NCBI GenBank assembly: GCA_001414485.1
Contig: LLEY01000005.1
Location: forward strand, 62,001 to 126,000
Length of the DNA stretch: 64,000 nucleotides
Source of the DNA: Calycina herbarum
Lineage: Eukaryota > Ascomycota > Leotiomycetes > Helotiales > Pezizellaceae
Direction: 5' to 3'
A program made the position numbers and the translations under genes. This document shows, in pieces, positions 47,658 to 58,026 of this stretch (position 1 is its first letter; each line of letters starts with the position of its first letter). A model generated the notes under the pieces. The model was given only the letters and a program-made list of their open reading frames with translations, did no database searches and was not told the DNA's origin.

Positions 47658-49278
47658 AAACGATTTGGGCAGGCAGGTGGGGCAGAAGTTTAGGTTAAAG
47701 GAGGAAAAGCATGTAAGAGACCTGCCTGGATTTCACGACACGCTCTAGGATAATTGAAAGATTCTTCTAGATGTTTTAGAAGAACGGAAACCCGAATCCT
47801 TGATTCTCCTAACTCCATTCCATTACTTGTCGATTGTCTCGGAATTTGGAATGATAGAATACCGGACAGAAACATCGGATTTCGTCTGATCAAAGCAATA
47901 TATCACAACTTCAAAGCACATTCCTTGATACCTCGGTAGCGTGAGAATTTTAATATTCACTCGACACCTTTCTCTAAAGTATCTTCGTAAAACTCTTCAA
48001 CTATTCCTAGTACCCAAGATGGCTTAGACAATGATATCCCACAAAAGGACTTACTAGGAAGTGAGCCCTTCACCATTCAGAAGACAGCTTCCTCCATGTT
48101 CGTAAAATTCTTCAACAATTGTTATTACCAAAGAAAACTGAAACAACAAGATCCTAAAAAAGGACTTGCCAGGGGGTAGCTAAAATTGACAAGGAATTCA
48201 TTCAAATTGTTCTAGTAAGTTTGTCAGAATACAAGTCGTTATCCAAACAGGCTGGACAAATGGCAATTATGAACCCATTGTTTTGACAACGCAATAAGAC
48301 AAGACCCTTGAAGCCTCGCTTAGCTTTGTGCTAGGTACATCATCGAGTTTTTGGGGAAAAGCAACGGTGGCCAAAAGTAGTTCCATGTTGCATCGTGCTA
48401 CCAAGACTTTGCTTCTTCCAGTGGAGAAGATGAGGATGTTCATCATAGTTGGAATCAAGAAGTGTGAAGTTTACCTAAGTAAATAAGTTCAAGCCGATAC
48501 CGTTGGCGGGGAGTTTCTGCCTCACTTTGGAAGTACGAAACGAAATTGTTATAGAGACGAAGAAATACCCCGGTACGCGCGCAAAGAAAAATATAAAAAT
48601 AAATCCCAAAATACCCACTGTATCAATTAAGCTAGGATGCCACCATTTTCCTCGGTGGCTACTTATAAAACCTAAGGGGGACCTTCGATCCATTCCCCCA
48701 AAATTGAAGATGCATCGAGAATCGGCAAGCCACGAGAGCTCTCTGTAACAAGTTGACACTGACCGTGACTGCTTCTATCGTTGGCGAGGAGTACTCTACG
48801 ACCTGTGGAGCAAGGACATAGAGTAATATACGTCGCGCGAGACAAGCCAAAGTGGCTACACTAGTGCCGTACTAGTGCCACGCTAGTAGCGTATTCTTTT
48901 TCCTCTCTCTTCTACCTCCCCCAGCTCTCAGTCGCGTCTCTCGACATCAAGTCAACACACACGCGTGTATTGAACCTTGGAGATAGATCGTAACTGGAGA
49001 AACACAACATCAGCTTTTCTTTCATTGCCTTGGGTTCTTGGTGGTCTTCACCACTAACTTGAGTAACAAAGGTGAGTCTGTCTCAAGTCCTCAGGCGTAC
49101 ACAGCATGCACTTGATATTGTTCAGAAGGCTGACTAGTTACTGTTCTTCCCTTGGGCTGCATCGCGCACTCGCTTTCTTCGATTTACAAGCACCAGGTAG
49201 GCAAGAAACTGCTTTCCTGATCCACGTTTGACAACATTGAGAAGTCCGCTAATAGAAATCAGTGCTTCCTTCTTCGCA
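47658..49278. other. intergenic/leader of array copy 6
   Basis: No gene supported. A weak dispersed-repeat copy lies at about 47742-47830. A short run of actagtgcc repeats (48858-48890) precedes a CT-rich leader. A probable leader intron has its donor at aacaaag/gtgagt near 49071 and its acceptor at aaatcag near 49262. Confidence 0.5.
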
Positions 49279-50760
49279 ATGGACTCGTCGGGATTTCCTG
49301 AGGACGAACTTCTCGTGCCCAAATGGCTTGAGAAGTATGATTTCTCTGCCATCAAAAACAAAAACATCAAACCATCGCAGGATTGGAGTGATTTTGAAAT
49401 ACTGTTCAGCAAGGTCACCAAATTGGAGCAATCTGAGCTGAAGGATGTCGCTCACGGTGTATTTGCTGGCGTTGAGGGCTTGTACGAACACACCCCATCC
49501 GTTCCATGGAACAGTCTTAAAAGTGCTACACGTCAAACAATTGTTCAGGGAATCGCCAGGTCTGTCTCGGAATACATGTTGGAGAAAGGCGTGCGCTGGA
49601 TGGAGGTCTCAAAATCATGGGTCTCGGATTCTATCGACATATATGCCAAGGTCTTGCTCACGAAATGTCGACGTGAACGTAATTCAAGACAGCACCAGAA
49701 GGGGAAGGCGCCAAAACACGAGGAAATGGAGGATGCGCCCTTGAAAGGTAGTAACCCACAAGCTCAAATGGAGGACTCATCTTTGGAAGGAAACGCCGCC
49801 AACCCACGACTCGACTTCCCGGAAGAATTGAACGACCAGGTTTTGTTTCTTCATCAGGAACAAAATCTAAACCTTGATCACCTTCATAGCATCCCCGTCA
49901 AAGCCCAAATATGGAGTGGGTACGAAACACTTTTCTCCAAAGTTACTAGCATGGAAATGCCAGCCCTCGAAAGGATATCCTTCCCTATTTTCGAAGGCGA
50001 AATCGAAAGCAATGCCGATAAAGAAAAGGCACGAGTACCCTGGTCAAAACTGGGCCTGCATCAGCGAACGCAGTTATGTACAGCGATTTACAATGCCGTC
50101 ATGGAACATATGGATGTAGTTGAAGTTGACTGGGCGGAGTTCAGCGGGCAATGGGTCGAGAATTTTATGGAGGTGTACTGCAAAGTATTACTTTCTAAGT
50201 ATTATCACTATACCTCTAAAAGACCTCAAACCAAATCAAAGGGCATGGAACAGACCAAGAACATCGATCCAAAGATAGAATCGAACGATGCTGAAATTGC
50301 GGCAAAACAAGCGACGGATTTAAGGGATTCCGACGATGAGAGTCCTAGGAATGTATTGGAGGAGGCACACGACGGAGCAGGAGAACGGGTCGAGTTTTCA
50401 CGACCAAAAGAATCTGGGGATGATCGGCGCTCTCTTTTGGAGATCCTGAACATCAAGCAACGGGCTGACTCGAAGGCTGAAGGCAGTGCTCGAAAGCCCC
50501 CGATGAGCCAGAAATCCGCAACTGACCCCGTCTCTACCCCTTCGGCTACTTTTGCGTCTAAGTTGGAGGAGGCTGATCGGCGAATCGTGGACCAGATGTT
50601 GAAGGTTGAAGAAATTAGGCTGCGCAAGTTTGAGCTTGAACGTGAAGCACTCATCAAAGACGCAGATAGGAAGAGAAAGGTCTCCTTATCTTCAGACCTC
50701 GCAAAAGAGAATGAGATAAATGCGAGCTTGATCAAAAGAAACAGATTGGACGATTTTTGA
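49279..50760 (+). CDS. array copy 6: two-domain paralogue, intact
   Basis: Uninterrupted frame of 493 aa from ATG 49279, 16 nt after a leader-intron acceptor (the frame runs 17 codons further upstream, but without ATG). It contains two copies of the family domain. Domain 1 (about 7-135) has FPEDELLVPKWLEKYDF, WSDFEILFSKVT, VRWMEVSKSWVSDSIDIYAK. Domain 2 (about 183-330) has WSGYETLFSKVTS, VDWAEFSGQWVENFMEVYCK. The Trp positions are kept although the flanking Pro of PWL is replaced. The linker is acidic and lacks a clear I-K-x-E. The C-terminal coiled coil begins KLEEADRRIVDQMLKVEEIR, with a basic KRNRLDDF end. Like copy 1 it is a double-domain form, but it is the only intact one. Function unknown. 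Confidence 0.82.
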   Translation: MDSSGFPEDELLVPKWLEKYDFSAIKNKNIKPSQDWSDFEILFSKVTKLEQSELKDVAHGVFAGVEGLYEHTPSVPWNSLKSATRQTIVQGIARSVSEYMLEKGVRWMEVSKSWVSDSIDIYAKVLLTKCRRERNSRQHQKGKAPKHEEMEDAPLKGSNPQAQMEDSSLEGNAANPRLDFPEELNDQVLFLHQEQNLNLDHLHSIPVKAQIWSGYETLFSKVTSMEMPALERISFPIFEGEIESNADKEKARVPWSKLGLHQRTQLCTAIYNAVMEHMDVVEVDWAEFSGQWVENFMEVYCKVLLSKYYHYTSKRPQTKSKGMEQTKNIDPKIESNDAEIAAKQATDLRDSDDESPRNVLEEAHDGAGERVEFSRPKESGDDRRSLLEILNIKQRADSKAEGSARKPPMSQKSATDPVSTPSATFASKLEEADRRIVDQMLKVEEIRLRKFELEREALIKDADRKRKVSLSSDLAKENEINASLIKRNRLDDF

Positions 50761-51553
50761 ACATGGTTGGCATGAAGGCTATTAGGAAGCATGTACAGAC
50801 ACGAGAAAAATACGCCACTTGCTGTAAAGGGGAGAAGGCAAAAGTTTATAGCGGTGTCAAACTTGATGGATATGGCGATTCATCAGTTGAAAATTTGCCC
50901 AGTTGTAGTGCAATCATAATTTCATGGCAAGTGCTTCTTCAAAAAATCAAGCTTTTTGCTTTCCAACCTAACCGCTTTGATCTGGCATCTTGTACTCTGT
51001 TTCTGTTTGGGATGTGGTATGCTTTATGATCTTGACCAATAATAAGCAGTGATTTTAGTAAATCTGACAATCACACTCTATTGTTCGCGAATATTTAGAG
51101 CATTTGAGTCAGTTGACTTAAGTCTGGAACGTCTTAATAGTATAGAGCACAAATAGTCATCTAAGAACCATTTATTTGAATTGATTATTCTAGAAAGTTT
51201 ATATAATCAAGAGCTAAGCAGAGGAACGGGATTGACTTGTAGTGAATTTGGGTTATGTCTAGACAGAAAGGGTCAATATTGCAATTGGTGAATAAAGGAT
51301 ACCAGACGCGATACGTTTGTTTCCAGGCCAGTTACGTTGATTCTCATTATAAAGTGAAACTACAATAATAATCACCAAGCATCATCACAAGAACCCAATT
51401 CAAAAAGAGAAATAAATATGTATTATATACAAAAAAGAAATAGAGAGACTGCTACATTCTACCGATAAAAATTCCAATGTTTTCCCAACCTTTCTCCAAC
51501 AAGCCTGGTATCATCACATCCCAGTAGTCCCTATCTCATCACTCCCATCAAAT
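50761..51553. other. intergenic, convergent 3' ends
   Basis: AT-rich stretch between array copy 6 (plus) and the FAS1 gene (minus). It should hold both 3' untranslated regions. No further gene seen. Confidence 0.5.
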
Positions 51554-53221
51554 TTATAACGCAGCAACGAATCCAAACAAAGCAGCAGCACCAATAGCCC
51601 CCTTAATAGGGTTCTCGAGTCCACGTGCAGCATTGGCAGTTTTTGTAGATGCAGATGGTGCAGTGGTTGTAGCAACGATACCAGATGTGAAAGGGACGTT
51701 GGAAGCAGCTGCTGCATTTTCAAATGCAACGGGTGCTGCGGTTGCACTTGGCATTGGCACTGCGGTTGTGTTCATTGGGTTCATAACACTGTGAGCTTGT
51801 TAGCTTGTCTTCTTTTCGAAAAGAAAAAGAAAGGAACGGAGAAGCAGGGAGAAGGGATACATACGCGTTGATAACATGCATAACACCATTGTTAACAAGA
51901 ATATCCTCAGTCTCAACTTGAGCAGAGTTAACAAAGACCTTGTTGTTCTCAACCATAACCTTAAGTTGAGCACCTGCAACGGTGGTCATGGTCTTGTTGG
52001 CGAGACCCATACTCAAGAGAGAGCTGTAGCCAACTGTGCCCTTAACCACGTGGTACTCGAGGACGGTGGAAAGTTGTTGCATGCTCAACATAGAAGCAGT
52101 TCCTCCGACGGCCTTGAATGCTGCGTTTGATGGCGCGAAGACGGTGACATCATTCATCATATCAACGGTCATGACGAGGTTGGTGTTCTTGAGAGCTCCG
52201 ACCATGGCGGTGAGTCCAGAGTCGAGTGCGGATTCGGAGACCATCTTAGGCATCATCATGACATTATCGATGACATGCATAACACCTCCCATGAACATGA
52301 TATCCTAAATGAATTAGCAACGGAGTTTTAAAAAGGAGATGGGGGTTAACGAACAGCAGTCTGGACAGTAGCAACCTCCTTCAATCCACTCATGAGCTCA
52401 ACCTTGTTTCCACTCTTGACAACACCAACAACCTGTCCACCTTGAACGTTGCTCAAAGCCATGGTCATGTTACCCATTGTTGAGTTGGTTGCAGCTGCTT
52501 GTGCTGATGGGGCCATTTGAGCCGATGGAGCCATTCCAGACATGCCGGCCATGGCAGCCATGTCCATTCGCTTCTTCTTCTCCTTCATTGCCATACCCTC
52601 CATACCAGCCATGACAGTGGCTTTAGCGCTAGTCATGTTCATAGATCCACCGAGTAAAGACGGTAAGAAGACCATCTTGCTTGGGATATCTGCTGACATA
52701 TGCATGCCCATAAGAACGTGGTACTCGAGGATACCGGCAAGCATCATTGGCATAGCAGCTTCTGCTTTGTTTCCTGCATCTGCTTCAAATTTACTGAATG
52801 CTGCATTTGATGGTGCGAGGATGGTAATATCGGACATGGTCTCAAGCATCTTGAGGAGTGCTGGTTGTGTTCCGAGCATAGCTGGGTAAATGTGTTAGAA
52901 GGTACTTTTCTTGACCTTTATAATGAGATGGAACTTACTATTTAATGTGCTGAGTTGCGAATCGTTCTCCTTGATAACCTCTGCCAAAGTCTTCGCTGAA
53001 GTCATGCCGCCGGCTTTTGCTGAACTTGATGGTGATGCCGCTGCTGCTGGTGGCATACCGGCCATACCTGACGCCATTGGTGGTGCGGCAGCGGCAGGCA
53101 TACCGCCCATTGCTGGTGCTGCTGAACCAGCAGTTGGTGGTTGCAGTGGTAGAGGATCTTTGACAATATTCGCGTTGGCAACGGCCGTCAAGGCGAACGG
53201 TAATAGGTAAGTGAGTTGCAT
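51554..53221 (-). CDS. secreted GPI-type protein with two fasciclin (FAS1) domains
   Basis: Exons 53221-52939, 52881-52355, 52304-51865 and 51788-51554 give 494 aa; the introns are 50-76 bp and phases join. A signal peptide (residues 1-17, ending AVANA) is followed by an Ala/Pro/Met-rich segment. FAS1 domain 1 (about 85-270) has TILAPSNAAFSKFE and ILEYHVLMG and is interrupted by a Met/Ala/Lys-rich insert of about 50 residues. FAS1 domain 2 (about 275-415) has VTVFAPSNAAFKAV, VLEYHVVKGT and NNGVMHVINA. A Ser/Thr/Ala-rich stalk and a final hydrophobic segment (GAIGAAALFGFVAAL) suggest a GPI anchor. FAS1 proteins act in cell-surface adhesion. The methionine-rich insert with short MAGM repeats is unusual and might bind metal, but that is a guess. 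Confidence 0.9.
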
Positions 53222-55263
53222 GGTGAAAGATTAATGTGCTAGCACAACTAATTTATAAAAAAGGATAGACGAAATAAGAACAGAAAGATATTAAAAAATT
53301 GTAATTACGAAAATGAGGAGATCTACCAGCAGACAACGAAGAAAGAGAGACGAAAACTAGAGCAACGGGGCTGCACACTCTACCATATACTCGGGCATGA
53401 TGGAGCCTTGGACTAAGGAACTGAAGCTAACCAAGTCTCAGCAATGAACGGCACAGGAAGAGCCCGAATCCTGGGCAAGATCATGGGGAACTTGGCGAGG
53501 GATAGAGGATCTCCCGATTTCCGTTGATCATGTTGCACAGACATCCGGGTGGCCCCCTCCCAGACTTAAGCTTAAATGTCAAGAATTGGAGGCTCTGTAT
53601 GTTTCAAGAAGCCATTCTGAGACGTGGGGTGGTGGCAATAATTGCTGAAACGTTCAAATGATTGGCTGGCCCTAAAACAACGAAACGGTGTACTCGGACT
53701 GAAAACGGGGACTTCGTTTTCTAGTGCTGGAGTAGACGTTGAGATTGGACTTGGCCAAATATTGTGGAAGGCAATTTTCCCGTCGGCAAAAGCCCAGAGC
53801 GAAGAGACCCCACGATTTTTTGGATATTCTACTTCCTTATGTAGGCGCAGCAATACTTAGAACAAGGAGCCCATAGCTGAAGAAATGAAGTGGTCGTGAC
53901 CATGTGCTCCAAGCTAAACCGTATTATTCCGAAGTTTCGAACGCTTGATGCATGGAAACCCCAGAAGAAAAAAAGGATATCAAGACCAAGACAGAGCGCA
54001 AACAGCCTGTCAGACTTCTCTTCATCGACTCTGGACTTCGGGCACCGAGTCAGATGTGTGGCACTTGCAACAAACCACAGACTCAGATATTTGAGGCAGT
54101 GTGAAAATTGGATGAGGGGGGATACCATGACATATCGCCACAAATCGAAGCCCGAACAAGTACAGAATATGGGGCGAGCACAATTGAGAATACGGGAGTC
54201 CATCTAGACATGTTCCAGAGCACTGCGCAACAAACAATTCCTTGGTTTTGTTCAAACATCTCTCCTGGGCTCCATCAGATGGAACTCAAAGCGTGACTGG
54301 ACATCATGTGACACGAAGATCATCTCGGGGTTAGACATTTAAAGAACTCGGGAAGAATGGCAGAGGAATTTGCTTGAGTCAAAAAATGTCTCCAGCTGTA
54401 TGGGTGACGGAAGAATCGGCTCATGAATTAGCGAAGCAGAGGAAGACAGAAGCTAAAAGCTATCACTACTTCGAGTTAAAACAGAGAGACGTCAAATTGA
54501 TGATACAAGAATCGTAAGCGAAGTGACCATCAAATAATACGTATCCCACGACAGCCATGACCCTTTCACCTACTCCAAAAAAGTTAGTTTTAATACTATA
54601 TTCTCCATATTTGGTAAATCCAAGGCTCTCAACTTGAAAGTTTCATCCACGAGCCTTTCTCATCCCATGGTTTTATCAATTCGCAAATTTCCCCCAGAAA
54701 TAAAGACTCTGAAGGTGTAGAGATGATAGTTGTCATCTGCCGTCTCAATACTTGTGACGAAGAGAACATCTTGAGTCTTGCGAAGGCGTCGTGGAGTTGC
54801 TTCATAGGTCGTTGTTGAGCAAGTGGCAGTCTGCTCTTGCCCCACTCACGTTACAGGCCTAGGCTTCACAGGTCGACAGCTCTCTCAAGGAATCTATTAA
54901 CGAGCCAGGGTTGTCTGCTTTCCGATCCGCGCTTTCTTTGCTGTGAGAATCTGGAGTGGCTTCTCCCACAACCCAGGGGTCGCTCCTTTCCGTGACTTTG
55001 TCCCTCAACTCGGGAATGAAGGTCGCTCCATCCCACTCACCTCGCAGTCGAACGGGTCGACCTACCATGACCAGCGCGAGAAACGAAAAGGGAAGGCACA
55101 GCCCTCTGTCCAATCCAGAGTATAAACCCCTCTTTAACACTTGACCTGAGGTGCCTTGTGCAATTGAGGTCCTGGGACCCACAATCATCGCTCAATTCAG
55201 TCTGATGACCGATTTTAAAGCTCTTCTCCTTCCATGCTCTCCATTTCACCCCAAAAACGTCTC
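53222..55263. other. intergenic, no supported gene
   Basis: Short frames on both strands, none with a recognised family. The minus-strand frame at 54859-55188 lies just past the stop of the next gene and is probably its 3' untranslated region. Confidence 0.45.
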
Positions 55264-56199
55264 TCAACCCGTCGCTGAATGTGTCGTATGAATAGAAGAA
55301 CTCCCGGATTGTTGAGTGGTCCCGGTGCCAGAAGCAGAAAGTGACCCTGATCCAATAGTAGCAGTCGAGGATCCACCAACATTATCAATCTGCATTCCCG
55401 TAGACGTAGTCCCCTCATTCAGATGCATAGATTCCGCAATCTCAATATCCTGTTTTCCCTTTCCCTTATCTTCATCTGTATCAGTCTGTAAATCCATGTC
55501 AGAACTCTTCGCCGAAGCCTCCTGGCCAGGTACCACCCTATCCATATCGACATCCCCCTCCCCATCAACAGGCCTCTCTCCTTCTTCCGCTGATTTCACC
55601 CTTTCCTCCCCATCCTCACGCCCATCATTAGGCCCATCCTGCCCATCCTCACTCCCACTCCAACTACTCCAACTCCCCTCCCCACTCCCACTCCACTCAC
55701 TCCCTCCCTCCGCCAGTCTTATTGTCTCCCCCAGCACCAAAAAATCCCTCTCTAAAACCTCCGCCCAATTCTGCACATTCCCCAACTCCTTAACCCGTCT
55801 CCCCCCCTCCTTAACAACCTTCTCCAACTTCCCACTCTCCTTCTTAAGTCCCTCCATAGCCTTCGCCAGCTCCTTCTCCTGTTTCCCAAGTTGCTGACTA
55901 TTCGAATGAAGAGTTTGCGCGCGCTCTTGGATTGATGCGGTTGCTGATTGCCCGACGCTGTTCATTTGCGCGAGGAGCGCGGCGCGGGATTCTTGGATTT
56001 GGCGCATGGTTTCGGGACTATGGGGGAGGGGGGAGGAGGTATGTGGGAGGGTTGAGGAGAGTGCGGTTAGAGATTTGGAGTTGGATGGAGCGTTGGAGGG
56101 GGCGATAGAGGGTGCTTTTGAGGCTGGTGCTGAAGGGTTGGTTGATTGAGGCATCGAGGGCCCGGAGGCAGCGGCGGAGGTAGAGGCGGCCGCAGACAT
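55264..56199 (-). CDS. BLOC-1 subunit 1 / GCN5L1-like protein
   Basis: Single-exon frame of 311 aa from an ATG in a clean context. Residues 1-60 are Ser/Ala/Pro-rich. Residues ~65-165 form the GCN5L1 helical region: a long amphipathic coil (QERAQTLHSNSQQLGKQEKE) and the family signature ELGNVQNWAEVLERDF, matching the EIGDVENWARxxExD pattern of animal BLOC1S1 and equivalent to yeast Bls1. The last ~140 residues are acidic and Gly/Ser-rich, an extension the animal protein lacks. BLOC-1 type complexes act in endosome sorting. No enzymatic motif is present. The call rests on the coil and signature only. Confidence 0.78.
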   Translation of the reverse strand: MSAAASTSAAASGPSMPQSTNPSAPASKAPSIAPSNAPSNSKSLTALSSTLPHTSSPLPHSPETMRQIQESRAALLAQMNSVGQSATASIQERAQTLHSNSQQLGKQEKELAKAMEGLKKESGKLEKVVKEGGRRVKELGNVQNWAEVLERDFLVLGETIRLAEGGSEWSGSGEGSWSSWSGSEDGQDGPNDGREDGEERVKSAEEGERPVDGEGDVDMDRVVPGQEASAKSSDMDLQTDTDEDKGKGKQDIEIAESMHLNEGTTSTGMQIDNVGGSSTATIGSGSLSASGTGTTQQSGSSSIHTTHSATG

Positions 56200-56601
56200 C
56201 GTAACGTTTTTAATTTCTATCGGCCTAAAAGCGATTATGTATGCGACTACAATAGACGTATACCAAAAGTATGCGAATTTGATTGTCGCAGGTTATAAAT
56301 CTTGCGCTGTGGTGTTGGTGAAGAAGGGATCCCCACCAACATGTGCGAAGCATCTGCGGTCGTCTGATGGATGATTGCGGGGTTAATAATCACCAGGATC
56401 ATCTCAAATCAACCAATTACACACAAAAAGGCAGATCATCATATCATCAATAATTGTTACAAGGCCTTGTACTTGCTTGGTATTCTTTTTTATTTGCTCA
56501 GAGCCCTTGAGCTAACATGCCACAAAGTATTCCGTGACTGAAACTCCAATGCCATGAATTCCAGAAGTACACGCCCCAGCCCAACCCAACGCAAATTTGC
56601 T
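56200..56601. other. intergenic between two minus-strand genes
   Basis: About 400 bp with the presumed promoter of the GCN5L1-like gene next to its ATG and the 3' untranslated region of the eS8 gene at the other end. Confidence 0.5.
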
Positions 56602-57272
56602 TTACTTTCGGAGTTGTCTTTGGTAGAAAGCCAACTCCTCTCCCTCGAGAATATAACCATCGACACGTCCACTTTGTCCTGGTCTTGATGAGACAACGGC
56701 GAAAAGACGACCGGCCTCGAATTGCTTCTCCAAAGCTGCCTCGACCTTTCCTGCAGCGGCGAATCTCTCGGCGTGCTTCTTGTCGACACTCTTGCTCTTC
56801 TTCACTGGCTCAGCCTCGGCGGCCTTGGCTTGACGTCTACGACCCAAGTTCTGACCGTAGTGTGCCTCGTACCATTGTCGGAATGGGGCGGCATCGATCT
56901 GGACGACGGCGGATTTGGTGAGGGTGTTGGTTCGGACCAACTCGTTGTTGGAAGGATGGAAAGCGACGACAATCACACGAACCTTGCGGGCAATTCCCTC
57001 AGATCCCCATGAGAAGTTACCGGCTTCGAGACGGAGGGCACGGAATTTGCGGTTTCCTCCACGGGTGCGGACGAGATGGATTCTCTTGGTTCCGATACGG
57101 GTGTTGGATTCTTGACGCCCGGCTTCAAAAGCGCGCTTCTTCCCTGTAAAAGTCTTAGTTTTCAGGTTGGAACATATGTCAGAGACATATGGGCTTTCTA
57201 CTACGCACGGTAATAGGCACGCTTGGCACCGGTGGCACTGCGCTTGTGTCTGCTGTCACGACTGATACCCAT
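56602..57272 (-). CDS. RPS8: 40S ribosomal protein eS8
   Basis: Two coding exons, 57272-57209 and 57143-56602, give 201 aa, the usual length for the family. The start MGISRDSRHKRSATGAKR is the family N-terminus. The 65-bp intron (donor GTGCGT, acceptor ACAG) restores YYRKKRAFEAG across the junction, which decides both splice sites. Conserved parts follow: IHLVRTRGGNRKFRALRLE, GNFSWGSEG, SNNELVRTNTL, FRQWYEAHYGQ, SSRPGQSGRVDGYILEG. It is a small-subunit structural protein and should be single copy and highly expressed. A further non-coding intron may lie upstream of the ATG. Confidence 0.97.
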
Positions 57273-58026
57273 GATTGCGGTTTCTGTGAAGAGTCGAGGT
57301 GTTAGCAAGAGTTTGTATGCCAACTGGGGGAGGGGAATTGTGGAAGGGGTCAAGCCATGAAGACACCAAGTTCGTTTCCTCGACCAGAGTATTTGAGAAG
57401 AAGATATGCGAGTCGCAAGGCGATTAAGTAGGTACAATATGGAGGTTTCGCAGACTCGTAGCAGCAGAAATCTGTAAAAGTGCTCTGTACGATCCAATCC
57501 AGCCTCGACCATCCTCCAACTCGTCTCTATCTTCTGCCATCTTCTCCCAATAAACTCTGATTGCGGTATTCGAAGGTGATGCCATCCAGAGATTGGTGTG
57601 CGCAGTTTACTGACCTGATGGTTATCAGTGCAATCGTTGTCGTAAAATTTGGCGTGAAAAGTTTTGTTCAGAAGTTCGCGATACGCATTTCAAAATGGAT
57701 AACTTGTGGGATGCACTAGCGCAAATCAAGCTAAGCGAGTCACGTGTAGACCCTTGGCATTAACTTGATTGATCCGAAGCTCATTTTTTTTAAGATCGTA
57801 CTCGTTCCAACCTATAATGTATAACAATAAGAGATACGGATCTGATACTGTCATCGCGAGAGCCAGGTCCCGTCTCTACTCCACTGCTATACTCTGCACT
57901 CTCGATTGATTCCCAGTGGATTCGCGAAGAAGACAAAAGTCCAGCTTTCGAATTCCACCAAACAAAACTCCAGCCGGTCATCATATCATTACACACTTCA
58001 GCCATACATTCTCAATTGCTTCCAGG
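57273..58026. other. leader of eS8 and intergenic
   Basis: No gene seen. A frame on the minus strand reaching 57512 is only an upstream extension of eS8 exon 1 and has no family support. Confidence 0.5.

Noticed and set aside
54859..55188. 109-codon minus-strand frame
   Set aside because: No family; immediately past the GCN5L1-like stop.
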